Assembly: GCF_001767295.1 (NCBI RefSeq) | Contig: NZ_CP014944.1 | Span: 3,224,001 to 3,288,000 of the forward strand | Direction of reading: 5' to 3' | Source: Colwellia sp. PAMC 20917 | GTDB taxonomy: Bacteria > Pseudomonadota > Gammaproteobacteria > Enterobacterales > Alteromonadaceae | Length of the DNA: 64,000 nucleotides | Shown here: positions 36,340 to 45,863 of the stretch, one piece after another | How positions within the stretch are numbered: the stretch's first letter is position 1 | Layout: the number at the start of each line of letters is the position of its first letter | Notes under the pieces: model-generated | What the model saw: the letters and a program-made list of their open reading frames with translations, nothing else | Told to the model about the DNA's origin: nothing | Database searches by the model: none | Program-made: the position numbers and the translations under genes

Positions 36340-36938
36340 AAATTAGTGATGCTAATACACTTCATTTAATTTTAGGCGGCGCACGCTCAGGTAAGTCGAG
36401 CCTCGCCGAAAGTATTGCCAAACAGGCGGAGTTAGCCGGGCTAACGATATGTTATCTCGCTACGGCGCAAGCCCATGATGAAGAAATGAGCGCACGTATT
36501 TTACAGCACCAAGACGAGCGTCCTCAACATTGGCAACTGCTTGAGTCGCCTTTGTATTTAGCTGAGGCACTTCAACAAGCATTACAAAGCAGTGATTGTG
36601 TGCTGGTTGATTGCTTAACACTGTGGCTCAGTAATTGTTTGTGCCATCAAGATAGCGAGTTTTATCGCCAACAAAAGTCACTGTTTATCGAATTTATAAC
36701 GCTTTTTATTAGTGATACCAGCACTTATCAATCAAAAAAACTTATTTTTGTTAGTAATGAGGTTGGGCATGGCATTGTGCCTATGGGTGAGCTGTCGCGA
36801 CAATTTGTCGACCAAGCGGGTTGGCTGCATCAAGAACTGGCGACATTAGCTAAGCAAGTCGATTTTGTCATTGCTGGATTACCACTGACATTAAAAAGTG
36901 ACGCGTTGATTAGTCAAATATCGGAACAACAAAACTAA
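36336..36938 (+). CDS. cobU: CobU, adenosylcobinamide kinase / guanylyltransferase
   Basis: The protein of about 200 residues has the CobU P-loop [13 protein letters not shown] near its start, the HQDERPQHW region that carries the guanylylated His, DCLTLWLSN and [12 protein letters not shown]. It phosphorylates adenosylcobinamide and then transfers GMP. The ATG at 36336 has an ACGGAGG ribosome-binding site and overlaps the cobS stop; a longer reading from 36237 would run inside cobS. Its stop overlaps cobQ (TAATG). Confidence 0.96.
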   Translation: MKISDANTLHLILGGARSGKSSLAESIAKQAELAGLTICYLATAQAHDEEMSARILQHQDERPQHWQLLESPLYLAEALQQALQSSDCVLVDCLTLWLSNCLCHQDSEFYRQQKSLFIEFITLFISDTSTYQSKKLIFVSNEVGHGIVPMGELSRQFVDQAGWLHQELATLAKQVDFVIAGLPLTLKSDALISQISEQQN

Positions 36939-38434
36939 TGAAAACATTAATGGTGCAGGGCACCACCTCTGACGCTGGAAAGAGTACCTTGGTGGCTGGT
37001 TTATGCCGAGTATTTGTAAATTTAGGTTATAAAGTTGCACCGTTTAAGCCACAAAACATGGCTTTAAATAGTGCTGTTACTAGTGATGGTGGTGAAATTG
37101 GTCGGGCGCAAGCACTGCAAGCGATTGCCGCAAAGATTGCACCACGTGTTGATTTTAATCCGATATTACTTAAACCTAATAGCGATACGGGGGCACAAGT
37201 GATTGTTCATGGTCGAGCCATATCAAATATGGAGGCGACCAGCTACCACGACTATAAAAAAGTAGCGATGGATGCTGTTCTTGAATCACATCACCGTTTA
37301 GCGAAAGAGTTTCAGCTGCTAATGGTTGAAGGGGCAGGTAGCCCCGCAGAGATAAATTTACGCGCTAATGATATTGCTAATATGGGCTATGCCGAAGCCG
37401 TTGATTGTCCAGTGATCCTCGTTGCTGATATCGATCGGGGTGGTGTTTTTGCTCACTTAGTGGGGACACTCGAGCTATTATCACCTTCAGAGCAAAACCG
37501 CGTGAAAGGTTTTATAATTAATCGCTTTCGTGGAGACATTAACTTATTAACGTCTGGACTTGATTGGTTAGAAGAGAAAACGGGTAAGCCAGTATTAGGG
37601 GTATTACCTTATTTACACGACTTAGCACTTGACGCTGAAGATGCCGTTGCGATTGAAAACAAGGTTGAACAAGCCAAAATAAATATTGTTGTACCGTTAT
37701 TACCGCACATAAGTAACCATACCGACTTTGATACGTTACGCTTGAACCCGGAAATAAATTTACGCTATGTTAAAATGGGCGAGCGGATAAACAATTGTGA
37801 CTTAGTGATTTTACCCGGCAGTAAAAATGTTATTTTTGATCTGCAATTTCTTAAAGAACAAGATTGGCAAAGCGATATAGAACGTCATTTGCGCTACGGC
37901 GGTAAAGTGTTTGGTATTTGCGGTGGCTATCAAATGCTTGGGCAAACTATCAGCGATCCTGAAGGTATTGAGTCAAGGATTGAGGCGATAACCGGCTTAG
38001 GTTTACTCGAACTTACCACTGAATTAACCGCAGAAAAAAAATTAGCACAAGTCTCTGCCACTATGACCTTGGGCAGTAAAAGTTGTCAGGTCAAAGGTTA
38101 TGAAATTCATTGTGGTGTTTCTACCATGACGGCTATTGATAATAAAACGCCTGTGCCTCTGTTGTTCAATAAAAGTGACAATCAGACCAGCGATGGTTGT
38201 GTTTCAAATGATAATCAAATAGCGGGTACTTACCTACATGGTATTTTTGATGAAGGGGCTGCGACACAATTATTAGTTGACTGGTTAGACAGTAACAATG
38301 ACATCCAGCGGACGATTAATCTTGATGAACACCGAGAGCAACAGCTTGAACGTTTGGCTAATGTTTGCCAGCAATACCTAAAAATATCAGCGATTGAAGA
38401 TATTATTAACAACAGCAAAACGACCACACCCTAG
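36938..38434 (+). CDS. cobQ: CobQ/CbiP, cobyric acid synthase
   Basis: The 498-residue glutamine amidotransferase adds four amide groups to adenosylcobyrinic a,c-diamide. The N-terminal dethiobiotin-synthetase-like ATPase has [28 protein letters not shown] and [15 protein letters not shown]. The C-terminal class I amidotransferase domain has the Cys nucleophile in [12 protein letters not shown] and the late His in YLHGIFD. It acts earlier than the neighbouring genes. No corrin-ring genes and no cbiB are in the window. Confidence 0.96.
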   Translation: MKTLMVQGTTSDAGKSTLVAGLCRVFVNLGYKVAPFKPQNMALNSAVTSDGGEIGRAQALQAIAAKIAPRVDFNPILLKPNSDTGAQVIVHGRAISNMEATSYHDYKKVAMDAVLESHHRLAKEFQLLMVEGAGSPAEINLRANDIANMGYAEAVDCPVILVADIDRGGVFAHLVGTLELLSPSEQNRVKGFIINRFRGDINLLTSGLDWLEEKTGKPVLGVLPYLHDLALDAEDAVAIENKVEQAKINIVVPLLPHISNHTDFDTLRLNPEINLRYVKMGERINNCDLVILPGSKNVIFDLQFLKEQDWQSDIERHLRYGGKVFGICGGYQMLGQTISDPEGIESRIEAITGLGLLELTTELTAEKKLAQVSATMTLGSKSCQVKGYEIHCGVSTMTAIDNKTPVPLLFNKSDNQTSDGCVSNDNQIAGTYLHGIFDEGAATQLLVDWLDSNNDIQRTINLDEHREQQLERLANVCQQYLKISAIEDIINNSKTTTP

Positions 38435-38475
38435 TGCTTGAAAAGCGCCTCTTAAAAAGTAAAAGGCTTAATAAA

Positions 38476-39315
38476 ATGACAAAAAGATTTATATCCTTCG
38501 CCGTAATAAGCTTATTGCTGATAGTCATACCCAGTAAAAGTTTTGCTGAGCAATCGGCAAAGCGCATCGTTGCCTTAGCGCCACATATTGTTGAAATGTT
38601 ATTTGATATTGGTGCTGGCGATAAAATAGTCGGTGCGGTTGCCTATTCCGATTATCCTAAAGCGGCGCTAGATATTCCGCGTGTTGGCAGCTATCACGGC
38701 ATGCAAATAGAAAAATTATTGGCATTGAATCCTGATTTAGTTATTGTTTGGAAGTCAGGCAACTCGCAAAGTGACATTGATAAAATGAAACGCTTAGGAC
38801 TAAAAATTGTTTTTAGTAATCCAGTAGATATTGCGGATGTTGCCACTGAATTACGTTATTTTGGCGGTTTAACCGGACATCAACAGCAAGCAGAAAGTGT
38901 CGCGTTAGCTTATGAACAACGTTTAAAAAAATTACGGCTCGATAATAAAACTAAGCAAGCCATCCCTGTTTTTTATCAACTGTGGTCAGAGCCAATGATG
39001 ACCATTAATGGCACAACTTGGATAAATCAGTTAATTGAAGTGTGCCAGGGAGTGAACGTTTTTAAGGATAACCCGACGCCTTATCCAAAGATAAGCACGG
39101 AAAACGTTATTGTTGCCCAGCCGCACTTAATGATTTTACCGGATGAAAACTCCGATAAACCACAACCCATTATTGACTGGCAAAAATGGCCAGAAATACC
39201 CGCGGTGAAAAACAATAAGTTTATTCACGTTGATGCAGATTTATTACATAGATTCAGTACCCGAATGTTAAGTGGTGTTGCAGATATGTGTGAAAAAATT
39301 GATCAGCAAAGATAG
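38476..39315 (+). CDS. btuF: BtuF, periplasmic cobalamin-binding protein
   Basis: The protein of about 279 residues has a signal peptide (residues 1-25, ending SFAEQ) and the cobalamin/siderophore-binding fold: RIVALAPHIVEMLFDIGAGDKIVG, then PRVGSYHGMQIEKLLALNPDLVI. It delivers B12 to BtuCD. The ATG at 38476 has an AAAAGG ribosome-binding site and a clean signal peptide. A GTG at 38434 adds 14 residues that overlap the cobQ stop. It is the last gene of the riboswitch-controlled operon. Confidence 0.94.
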   Translation: MTKRFISFAVISLLLIVIPSKSFAEQSAKRIVALAPHIVEMLFDIGAGDKIVGAVAYSDYPKAALDIPRVGSYHGMQIEKLLALNPDLVIVWKSGNSQSDIDKMKRLGLKIVFSNPVDIADVATELRYFGGLTGHQQQAESVALAYEQRLKKLRLDNKTKQAIPVFYQLWSEPMMTINGTTWINQLIEVCQGVNVFKDNPTPYPKISTENVIVAQPHLMILPDENSDKPQPIIDWQKWPEIPAVKNNKFIHVDADLLHRFSTRMLSGVADMCEKIDQQR

Positions 39316-39323
39316 CGGTTCAA

Positions 39324-39364
39324 TTTACTGAGCTGATTGATGATTTATCTATCATCTCAGTAAA
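39324..39364 (+). terminator. Hairpin at the end of the B12 operon
   Basis: TTTACTGAG (39324-39332) pairs with CTCAGTAAA (39356-39364), with an inner TGAT/ATCA pairing. It begins nine bases after the btuF stop. The U-tract is absent, so termination may be partial. Confidence 0.6.
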
Positions 39365-39780
39365 TTAAAGGCTAAGCCGATGATAATTTTGCGCAGCCCC
39401 AGCAATGGTAATTACCACGGGAAGTAATGCTTTTTATTGAGCTTAATTTAAGTCTAATATGTTGTCATTACACGATAAAGTCTTGATGAATTAGACTTCT
39501 CATATTACATCGAGCTACGAGTCATATCACCGCAGGTTATTCATCTTAAATAGCAAAGTGATATAACAAAAAATACCTGCTGAGTTTAGCTACTGCATTA
39601 GTTCTGCAGACGTAATTGCTATGATATAAGATTCAACAAGTTATTGGCCGGTTAACAGCAAGAGACACTTGATATAACGTTAAATAAGGTCGTTCTCGTA
39701 GTCATACGGGTGAATGCAATTAAACCCGTTAATATTGTGCGTTAACTAACACTTAATATAGCACTGAGTAAAAATAAAAA
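39365..39780. other. Intergenic region between convergent B12 operons
   Basis: About 415 bases with no supported gene or repeat on either strand. It separates the 3' ends of the two cobalamin-regulated operons. Confidence 0.5.
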
Positions 39781-39802
39781 AGGGCACATAAATATGTGCC
39801 CT
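39770..39802 (-). terminator. Rho-independent terminator of the btuB-lipoprotein operon
   Basis: Perfect 9-base arms, AGGGCACAT (39781-39789) and ATGTGCCCT (39794-39802), surround a four-base loop. Reading on the minus strand, a U-rich tail follows (A-rich 39770-39780 on the plus strand). It lies 40 bases beyond the lipoprotein stop. Confidence 0.93.
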
Positions 39803-39842
39803 AAATCAAATTACTTCTTAATGTCTTACCTTTAAGCGAATC

Positions 39843-41327
39843 TTATTCAATAAAGGCAATGGCAGATGGGTTTAATTCTGTTGCAAGTCTTGGAAATGCT
39901 TTAAGGTTAGTTTCAGTATTTATAACATCAACGCCTGGCTTCTCTGGATTGCTTACGCTAAGCCAAAGAAAGTTTGCAGCATCTAAAGCAATATAGCTAA
40001 TTTGTTCAGTACCCGTAGCCGCTACCTTTTCATTAGCAATAACACCCGTTGTTGGATTGAAGATATAAACCGTTGAAAGCTCATAATAACTTGGCGTAAA
40101 AAATGTTTCACTGGCAACAAAATAGCCTTTTGTTTCGGATACAACGACGCTTGAACCAATAAAAGCACCGGTATTATTTTCAATATCTGCAGCAGACAAA
40201 ACACTGCTCAAGTTATAATCACTTGTCGCTATCGCTTCGATGCGACTAGAGGTTAAGTCAGTACTGCTATATGAGTTACGTGTTGTAACATATACCGTAT
40301 CGCCTTGACTCACTATACTATGACCCAGTGGGTTTAAGCCTTGAAGCGGAATACCTTTAAGATTATCATTTTCATCAGCATTTGTTTCAATCTCTTGGTC
40401 TGTCGCTGTATCAAAAACGGCTACATAAGCTGTGTTTGGTGAAAAAGAGTCTGATAAACGTTGCATAGCAATAAACAGTTTACCGTCAGCAATTGTCGCA
40501 GAGGCAGGGTTTGGTGTGCCATTACTATTGTTATCAGCGATGTAGCTAGATAGATCTAATTGACCTAATTTGAAATCTTCAAATTGTGTTGCCTGAGGAT
40601 TAACAATCCAAACTTTGTCTGAACCGTAACGTAAAAGATAAGCTTTGCTTTCATTGACCGACACTAAGTCATAGGGATTACGAGTATTTGAATCGCCGGT
40701 ATCTTGGGTTGTATATGACCAAACTTCTGTATCAAGGGCATCAGCATTATATTTTGAAATAGAATCAATGTTATAACGGCCAATGTGAAAAACGTCTTTA
40801 TTGTAGCTACGAACAGTATAGTCAGAGGCATCTTTAATATAATAGCCTTTGGTGACTTGCTCTGTAATTGGGTCTAAGGTCACAACTTCAGAGCCTGAAA
40901 AATCAGGTGCAACTGTTTGAACAACCGCGAATGATGGTGTGTCTTTCACATCACCGACACTCACTTGAATAGCCAATTCACCGGTTAAGTTCTTTTTACT
41001 GTCATCCGTTGCAACAATTGTGACAGCGAAAGGACCGACTTCACCGCTGTCAAAATCAGGAGCATCTATAAAGCTTAATTCACCACTTTGTGTGATGCTA
41101 AATAAATCACTTGAATTACCCGTAAGTGAAAGTACGATAGCGTCTCCATCGGCATCAGTAGCATTATAGGTGCCAACTGATGTTGTGTTTTCTTCTATCG
41201 TTGGGCTACTTGCGCCGGTAACTATTGGTGCGACATTACTTTTTGAACTTCCGCCACAGCCTGCAAGAGCAACAGTGCTCAGTACTAAACTTAATGGTAA
41301 TATGTGTTTTTTAAAGCTAGTTAACAT
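39843..41327 (-). CDS. Lipoprotein with cadherin-like and beta-propeller-like domains, partner of BtuB
   Basis: The 494-residue protein has a lipoprotein signal with lipobox LAGC (Cys23) followed by GGSSKS. A cadherin-like module occupies about residues 33-130 (ATDADGDAIVLSLTG, DFDSGEVGPFAVTIVATDD). The rest contains repeated four-strand blades that look like a YncE-type beta-propeller (KVWIVNPQ, YVAVFDTATDQEI, TVYIFNPTTG, GVDVINTETN). It starts one base after btuB and shares its cobalamin riboswitch. In Bacteroides, BtuG is a beta-propeller lipoprotein that captures B12 over BtuB; this gene could play that part. The parallel is inferred from fold and position, not from sequence identity. Confidence 0.8.
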   Translation of the reverse strand: MLTSFKKHILPLSLVLSTVALAGCGGSSKSNVAPIVTGASSPTIEENTTSVGTYNATDADGDAIVLSLTGNSSDLFSITQSGELSFIDAPDFDSGEVGPFAVTIVATDDSKKNLTGELAIQVSVGDVKDTPSFAVVQTVAPDFSGSEVVTLDPITEQVTKGYYIKDASDYTVRSYNKDVFHIGRYNIDSISKYNADALDTEVWSYTTQDTGDSNTRNPYDLVSVNESKAYLLRYGSDKVWIVNPQATQFEDFKLGQLDLSSYIADNNSNGTPNPASATIADGKLFIAMQRLSDSFSPNTAYVAVFDTATDQEIETNADENDNLKGIPLQGLNPLGHSIVSQGDTVYVTTRNSYSSTDLTSSRIEAIATSDYNLSSVLSAADIENNTGAFIGSSVVVSETKGYFVASETFFTPSYYELSTVYIFNPTTGVIANEKVAATGTEQISYIALDAANFLWLSVSNPEKPGVDVINTETNLKAFPRLATELNPSAIAFIE

Positions 41328-43391
41328 TTAAAATCCCTTAATTGTGTATTTTATTTTTAAGCTGCGACCCTGCGATGTTCTATTCGCAAGATCTTGGTAT
41401 TTATCGTTAAATAAATTATTGGCGGCAAAAGATATTCTATGTTTGCCTTTTTTCCAGTTGACTGAAAAATCTGATACGGTGCGGTTGGCTGGATTACCAT
41501 TACCTACATGACCGTTATTATTTTGAATTCTGTTAATGAGATTGAAGTACAAGTCTTTATCTTTACTTACTTTAAATGACATATTCCATGCGGAATTTAC
41601 CTTGTATTTCAACGCTACGCTGTACTGTTGATGATATATACCAGGTAGTTTCTTCTTATTAAATGCGACAAATTTTGATGTGGTTTCACTGTCTATAATA
41701 TTGGCTTGTAGTGCGAAAGATAATTGTGTTAATAATTGATAATTTGTTTGAATTTCAATGCCTAACAAGTCTGCATTACTGACATTTCTATAGCTACCGA
41801 CATTACTTGAGTTAAAAATGGCGACAATTGAATTTTCTAATTTTTGTTGGTAAATAGATGAAGATATAGACAGACTTTTGTAAAGGTACTGCCCACCCAT
41901 TGAGAGTGTTTTTGCTTCTTCTGGCAATAAATTATCATTACCCTTAAAGGAGCCTCTATCACCAAATAATTCGTATAATGTCGGTGTTCTCACACCATTA
42001 CTTAAGTTACTGGTAACTTTTAAATTACCTTGCTTAAAGCTTAACCCGACTTCAGTTGTTTGATAATTATCATTGGCTACAAACTTAGCTGCACTGGATT
42101 GATTAATCGCTATGTTTGAATTTTTCTCTTGTAGGTTACTCAACAATGCATACACTTCTATGGGGAGTGACTCGGGTTGCCACTCAATGCGAGAGCCTAT
42201 GTTGAGTTGTTCTTGTTTTGCTGAAATATCACATGACGCTATACCATTACATTGTGTTGGTTTTCCGTTGTGTTCGCTAACAGAGCTGAAATTTTGTTTA
42301 TTAAAACTGACAAATGGCATTAGATTAAACTCGTTCCATGTAAGGTAAGGTTTAAAGCCGATATGTTTTTTTGTTGTTTCATAATCATTGATATCAAGTT
42401 TTATCGAGTCGGGACTTGAAATATAACGCTCATCTTTATTTTCAGCGTAGGCTTCAAATTCAATTGAATTTAGCCAAGGGGATTTGCTTAACCATTGATG
42501 TTGATAGCTATAGCGTAAGTTGTCAGAGTTTAACGTCGAATTGTTTTCAGGGGAGTTGTTTTGGTAATTAGGCAGGGCTTTTTCTTGATCGTTATATTGT
42601 ACATTGACCCTGATCTGATGTTGATTAAATTGGAATATGTCGTTTATAAAAAAAGACTTCTTTGTAAACTCATTATTTCTTAATGCTTGTCTGTCAGACG
42701 TATCACTACTACTAAAGCCCGCAGGAACGATAAAATCGTAATCGTTGTCACTGTTAATATAATGACCACCAAAAGACAGACTGTGAGTTTTAAATGCTTT
42801 ATTATAAAGCGCATTAACTTCTTGATAGCCAAATGAGCCCGTGGCCAAGGTTAATTTACTGGAGTCTTCAGTGGGGTTGTAAGTGTTAATGCGAATAACA
42901 CCACCTATAGGGGTAGCGCCGGTACCAATCGCTTGATTTTTACTGATTTCAATACTTTCAATTTGTTCTGTGGGTATCTGGTTTAAATCAAAACCACCAA
43001 ATTGGCTATCGTTAATAAGTTGACCATCAATATAAAGTTGGACCTGCTTACTACTCGACCCTCTAATTGAAACAGAGACAGGATTACCAATTCCACTTAT
43101 TTGGCGAATTTGAATGCCATTTATCGACTGTAAAATATCGGCAAGCGTTTGCGATGAGTATATAAAGCTTTCGCGATGTAATACTTGATAATTAGGTGTA
43201 TTAAATGACTGATCATTAACAACTTCAATGACTTCTATATCGTCAGTTGACACGTCTCCTACTTGCGCAAATACAGGCATCGCTATGAGTAAAAGAACAA
43301 AGATATTTCGTAAATAAGAAAAAATAATAACCTCAAAAAATTTTGAGGGAGGTACGGAAGGATCATGACAACTAGCTATTGCTAATGTCAT
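41328..43391 (-). CDS. btuB: BtuB, TonB-dependent cobalamin receptor
   Basis: The protein of about 687 residues has an N-terminal plug (LADILQSINGIQIRQISGIG, VSIRGSSSKQVQLYIDGQLI, PIGGVIRINTY) and a 22-strand barrel ending in aromatic F. It takes up cobalamin across the outer membrane using TonB. A cobalamin riboswitch upstream supports the substrate. The start is uncertain. The hydrophobic signal (VIIFSYLRNIFVLLLIAMPVFAQ) has no ATG, GTG or TTG directly before it, so the nearest usable start is the ATG at 43391, giving a 30-residue N-terminal extension; another ATG is at 43415. A hairpin lies inside this extension. Confidence 0.92.
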   Translation of the reverse strand: MTLAIASCHDPSVPPSKFFEVIIFSYLRNIFVLLLIAMPVFAQVGDVSTDDIEVIEVVNDQSFNTPNYQVLHRESFIYSSQTLADILQSINGIQIRQISGIGNPVSVSIRGSSSKQVQLYIDGQLINDSQFGGFDLNQIPTEQIESIEISKNQAIGTGATPIGGVIRINTYNPTEDSSKLTLATGSFGYQEVNALYNKAFKTHSLSFGGHYINSDNDYDFIVPAGFSSSDTSDRQALRNNEFTKKSFFINDIFQFNQHQIRVNVQYNDQEKALPNYQNNSPENNSTLNSDNLRYSYQHQWLSKSPWLNSIEFEAYAENKDERYISSPDSIKLDINDYETTKKHIGFKPYLTWNEFNLMPFVSFNKQNFSSVSEHNGKPTQCNGIASCDISAKQEQLNIGSRIEWQPESLPIEVYALLSNLQEKNSNIAINQSSAAKFVANDNYQTTEVGLSFKQGNLKVTSNLSNGVRTPTLYELFGDRGSFKGNDNLLPEEAKTLSMGGQYLYKSLSISSSIYQQKLENSIVAIFNSSNVGSYRNVSNADLLGIEIQTNYQLLTQLSFALQANIIDSETTSKFVAFNKKKLPGIYHQQYSVALKYKVNSAWNMSFKVSKDKDLYFNLINRIQNNNGHVGNGNPANRTVSDFSVNWKKGKHRISFAANNLFNDKYQDLANRTSQGRSLKIKYTIKGF
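43331..43348 (-). promoter_or_regulatory. Hairpin with U-rich tail between riboswitch and btuB signal sequence
   Basis: CCTCAAAA and TTTTGAGG (8 base pairs, 2-base nominal loop) are followed on the minus strand by TTATTATTTTTTCT. It looks like a small intrinsic terminator, downstream of the cobalamin riboswitch. It sits inside the predicted N-terminal codons of btuB, which makes either the start codon or the terminator reading uncertain. Confidence 0.5.
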
Positions 43392-43435
43392 TAAATTCCG
43401 TAGCGCCCACCGCACTGCAAGTCATTCGATATCAT

Positions 43436-43582
43436 TTAGGCCGGTCTCCGGGCTTAACTTTACATAGCGTAAAGTATTACCGTTGCGGGGGCAGCGTTAG
43501 AATTATGCATAGCATGTACTAACTTCCCGATTATCTCTAATTCATACCTTGTTAAAGTATAAATATTGAGCACCTAATCAAT
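43436..43582 (-). promoter_or_regulatory. Cobalamin riboswitch of btuB
   Basis: Read on the minus strand, the conserved segments appear in order: TTAGGTGCTC, ATCGGGAAGTTAGT, CGCTGCCCCCGCAACGGTAA and AAGCCCGGAGACCGGCC. This matches the B12 riboswitch consensus closely. It would reduce expression of btuB and the lipoprotein when cobalamin is plentiful. Confidence 0.95.
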
Positions 43583-43987
43583 TATGGTCGTTATTTTGAG
43601 ACTATTAATATAGCTTGTCAACAGTTAGAGTATTAAATCTATAGTTCATGGCTAGTTAGCTTTAATCGTTTGACGGGTTTAACGCAACGTCATTTACTCT
43701 TTATTTTGACTCAGCCCTTTGAGTTCAGAGGTAAAACATGTCGTATTATCAGAAAAACTTTGTTGCCAGACTATTTTATCTGATGGTATTAACGATGATC
43801 TGGTGAGGCATTTTTTGAAGTTACTGACACTTTAGTGACGGCAATTTCTTCTTTTTAATTAATAATGAATCGTTCAATAACAGCCGATAAAACCTAAGCT
43901 CTACGGTAGGTATTTATTGTCTGCCAATTTCACCTAGGCTGTTTAATGGTGAGTTTGGTCAGTCATTATCAGCGACAATTGTCATTG
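43583..43987. other. Intergenic region upstream of the btuB riboswitch
   Basis: About 400 bases carrying the btuB promoter on the minus strand. No standard gene is visible. The only coding hint is a 22-codon plus-strand frame (ATG 43738, stop 43804-43806) with an AGAGG ribosome-binding site and a hydrophobic C-terminal half. That is too short to be called a gene with confidence. Confidence 0.4.
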
Positions 43988-44434
43988 TTATTGATTCGCT
44001 ATATCCACTGATTTTAAAGTTAATTTTTCAATAATATTAGCTAGCTGATTTTTTTCTTCAGCACTTAATACCGATAATAGTTCTTGCTCACGAGCTAGCA
44101 CCATAGGTATTAACTGTTGATATATAGCCAAACCTTGCGTGGTTAGTTTTAATAGCGAAGAGCGTTTATCGGATTTATCTGTGTTTTTAACCAATAATCC
44201 CTGAGCTTGCATCCTTGTTATTGCGCGGCTCGCCGGCATTTTTTCTAAGTTAGTTTGTTCACCTATCTGCTTTGCGGATAATAACTCTCCGTTACCTAAG
44301 CTGGCTAGCACTCGCCATTCTTGACGAGAAAGCTCAAATCTTCCTGTGTAAATGTCAGCAATGTTATCACTCACTTTTACTTGCAGTTGCGTCAGCTGAT
44401 AAGGAAAAAAGTTGGTTAAGTGTAAGCTTTTCAT
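43988..44434 (-). CDS. MarR-family transcriptional regulator
   Basis: The 148-residue protein has the MarR winged-helix plan. The segment FELSRQEWRVLASLGNGE precedes the recognition region LEKMPASRAITRMQAQGLLVK, and the wing DKSDKRSSLLKLTTQG is followed by a C-terminal dimer helix. Its ligand is not known. It lies 17 bases downstream of qseF on the same strand and may be cotranscribed with the two-component genes, although no functional link is established. Confidence 0.9.
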   Translation of the reverse strand: MKSLHLTNFFPYQLTQLQVKVSDNIADIYTGRFELSRQEWRVLASLGNGELLSAKQIGEQTNLEKMPASRAITRMQAQGLLVKNTDKSDKRSSLLKLTTQGLAIYQQLIPMVLAREQELLSVLSAEEKNQLANIIEKLTLKSVDIANQ

Positions 44435-44451
44435 CGTTTAGTTATGCTCGG

Positions 44452-45861
44452 CTATGCTTGTGAAATCATGTTGTTGTCTAGTCTAAATGATTCGGCATTT
44501 AAGTGATGCTTTTTCAATAGTTTATAGAATTCTGTTCGGTTTCGCTGCGCTATTTTTGCGGCTTGTGAAACATTACCTTCGGTGGTTTTTAGTAATTTTG
44601 CTAAGTAGTCACGCTCGAATTGCTCTCTCGCTTCTTGAAAAGAAGGCAGCTGTGCACTTTCATTACGTAAAGCATTATTAATTAAACTCTCACTAATTAA
44701 TGGCTCGGTAGATAAAGCGACGCATTGCTCAACAACATTTTGTAATTGTCTAATATTACCGGGCCATTCAGCCCTAATTAAAATCTCCATCGCGGCTTGG
44801 CTAAAGCCGTTTATTTTATGACTGGTACTTTTAATCGCGACTGTTAAAAAGTGCTGGGCAAGCAAAGGAATATCTTCACGTCGTTCAGACAGGGCTGGTA
44901 AAGTGAGTTCCACAACATTTAAGCGGTAGTAAAGATCTTCACGAAAGCTTTTATCTATGATGGCTTGTTGTAAGTTTTTATGGGTAGCGGCAATAATACG
45001 GACATCGACTTTTACTGACTGGGCACTGCCGACTGGGCGCACCTCTTTTTCTTGTAAGGCGCGTAATAATTTAACTTGAAAGCTCATCGGCATGTCGCCG
45101 ACTTCATCAAGAAATAAGGTACCACCATGGGTTGATTGGAAAAGCCCTTGATGATTTTTATCTGCGCCAGTAAAAGCACCTTTACAGTGTCCAAATAACT
45201 CTGACTCGAGTAATTGTTCAGGTATTGCCGCACAATTAATCGCCGTAAATTTTTTATCATGACGCTTACTTGCTAAATGCACGGCTTTTGCCAGGAGTTC
45301 TTTACCTGTACCACTGGGACTATGAATCAATAAACTAAAGTCACTTTGGGCAACTTGATAAGTTTGCTGTAACAACGAAGACATAACGGCACTTCGGCTA
45401 ATTATTTTCTTGCGCCAAATATCGGCTTTTTTGTCGGTATTATGAGCGCTACTTTGTGGTTGTAAGCGAATGGCTTCTTGCACAGTAGAGAGTAATTCTT
45501 GGCTTTCAAAAGGTTTGGTTAAAAAACTAAATACGCCTTGCTTAGTCGCACTAATAGCATCGGGTATCGTGCCGTGTGCGGTCATAATGATGACGGGCAA
45601 ATTAGGCTGTTGCTGACGGATTTTTTCAAATAATGCCATACCGTCCATACCTTCCATACGTAAATCGCTGATCACTAATTGCGGATGAAATGTTTCTAAA
45701 ATACCTAAAGCCATTTTAGCACTGTTTGCTGACTCTATTTGATAACCCGCAGCAGATAAGCGGATACCAAGTAATCTTAATAAACTGGGATCGTCATCAA
45801 CAAGTAGTATTTTTTCACTTTTTTGCTGATCGAATTTTTTGCTGTTTGTTGAAACCATCAT
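44452..45861 (-). CDS. qseF: QseF/GlrR, sigma-54-dependent response regulator
   Basis: The 469-residue protein has an N-terminal receiver (ILLVDDD, phosphorylated Asp in VISDLRMEGMDG, TKPF), a central AAA+ sigma-54 activator domain and a C-terminal Fis-type helix (NVSQAAKIAQRNRTEFYKLLKKH). The AAA+ domain shows HSPSGTGKEL, GAFTGADKN and LFLDEVGDM. The C-terminal sequence and the order qseE-qseG-qseF point to QseF (GlrR), which in enterobacteria activates small RNA and envelope-stress promoters. It is cotranscribed with the lipoprotein and kinase genes upstream. A matching sigma-54 promoter faces this operon at 48220-48237. Confidence 0.93.
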   Translation of the reverse strand: MMVSTNSKKFDQQKSEKILLVDDDPSLLRLLGIRLSAAGYQIESANSAKMALGILETFHPQLVISDLRMEGMDGMALFEKIRQQQPNLPVIIMTAHGTIPDAISATKQGVFSFLTKPFESQELLSTVQEAIRLQPQSSAHNTDKKADIWRKKIISRSAVMSSLLQQTYQVAQSDFSLLIHSPSGTGKELLAKAVHLASKRHDKKFTAINCAAIPEQLLESELFGHCKGAFTGADKNHQGLFQSTHGGTLFLDEVGDMPMSFQVKLLRALQEKEVRPVGSAQSVKVDVRIIAATHKNLQQAIIDKSFREDLYYRLNVVELTLPALSERREDIPLLAQHFLTVAIKSTSHKINGFSQAAMEILIRAEWPGNIRQLQNVVEQCVALSTEPLISESLINNALRNESAQLPSFQEAREQFERDYLAKLLKTTEGNVSQAAKIAQRNRTEFYKLLKKHHLNAESFRLDNNMISQA

Positions 45862-45863
45862 TT

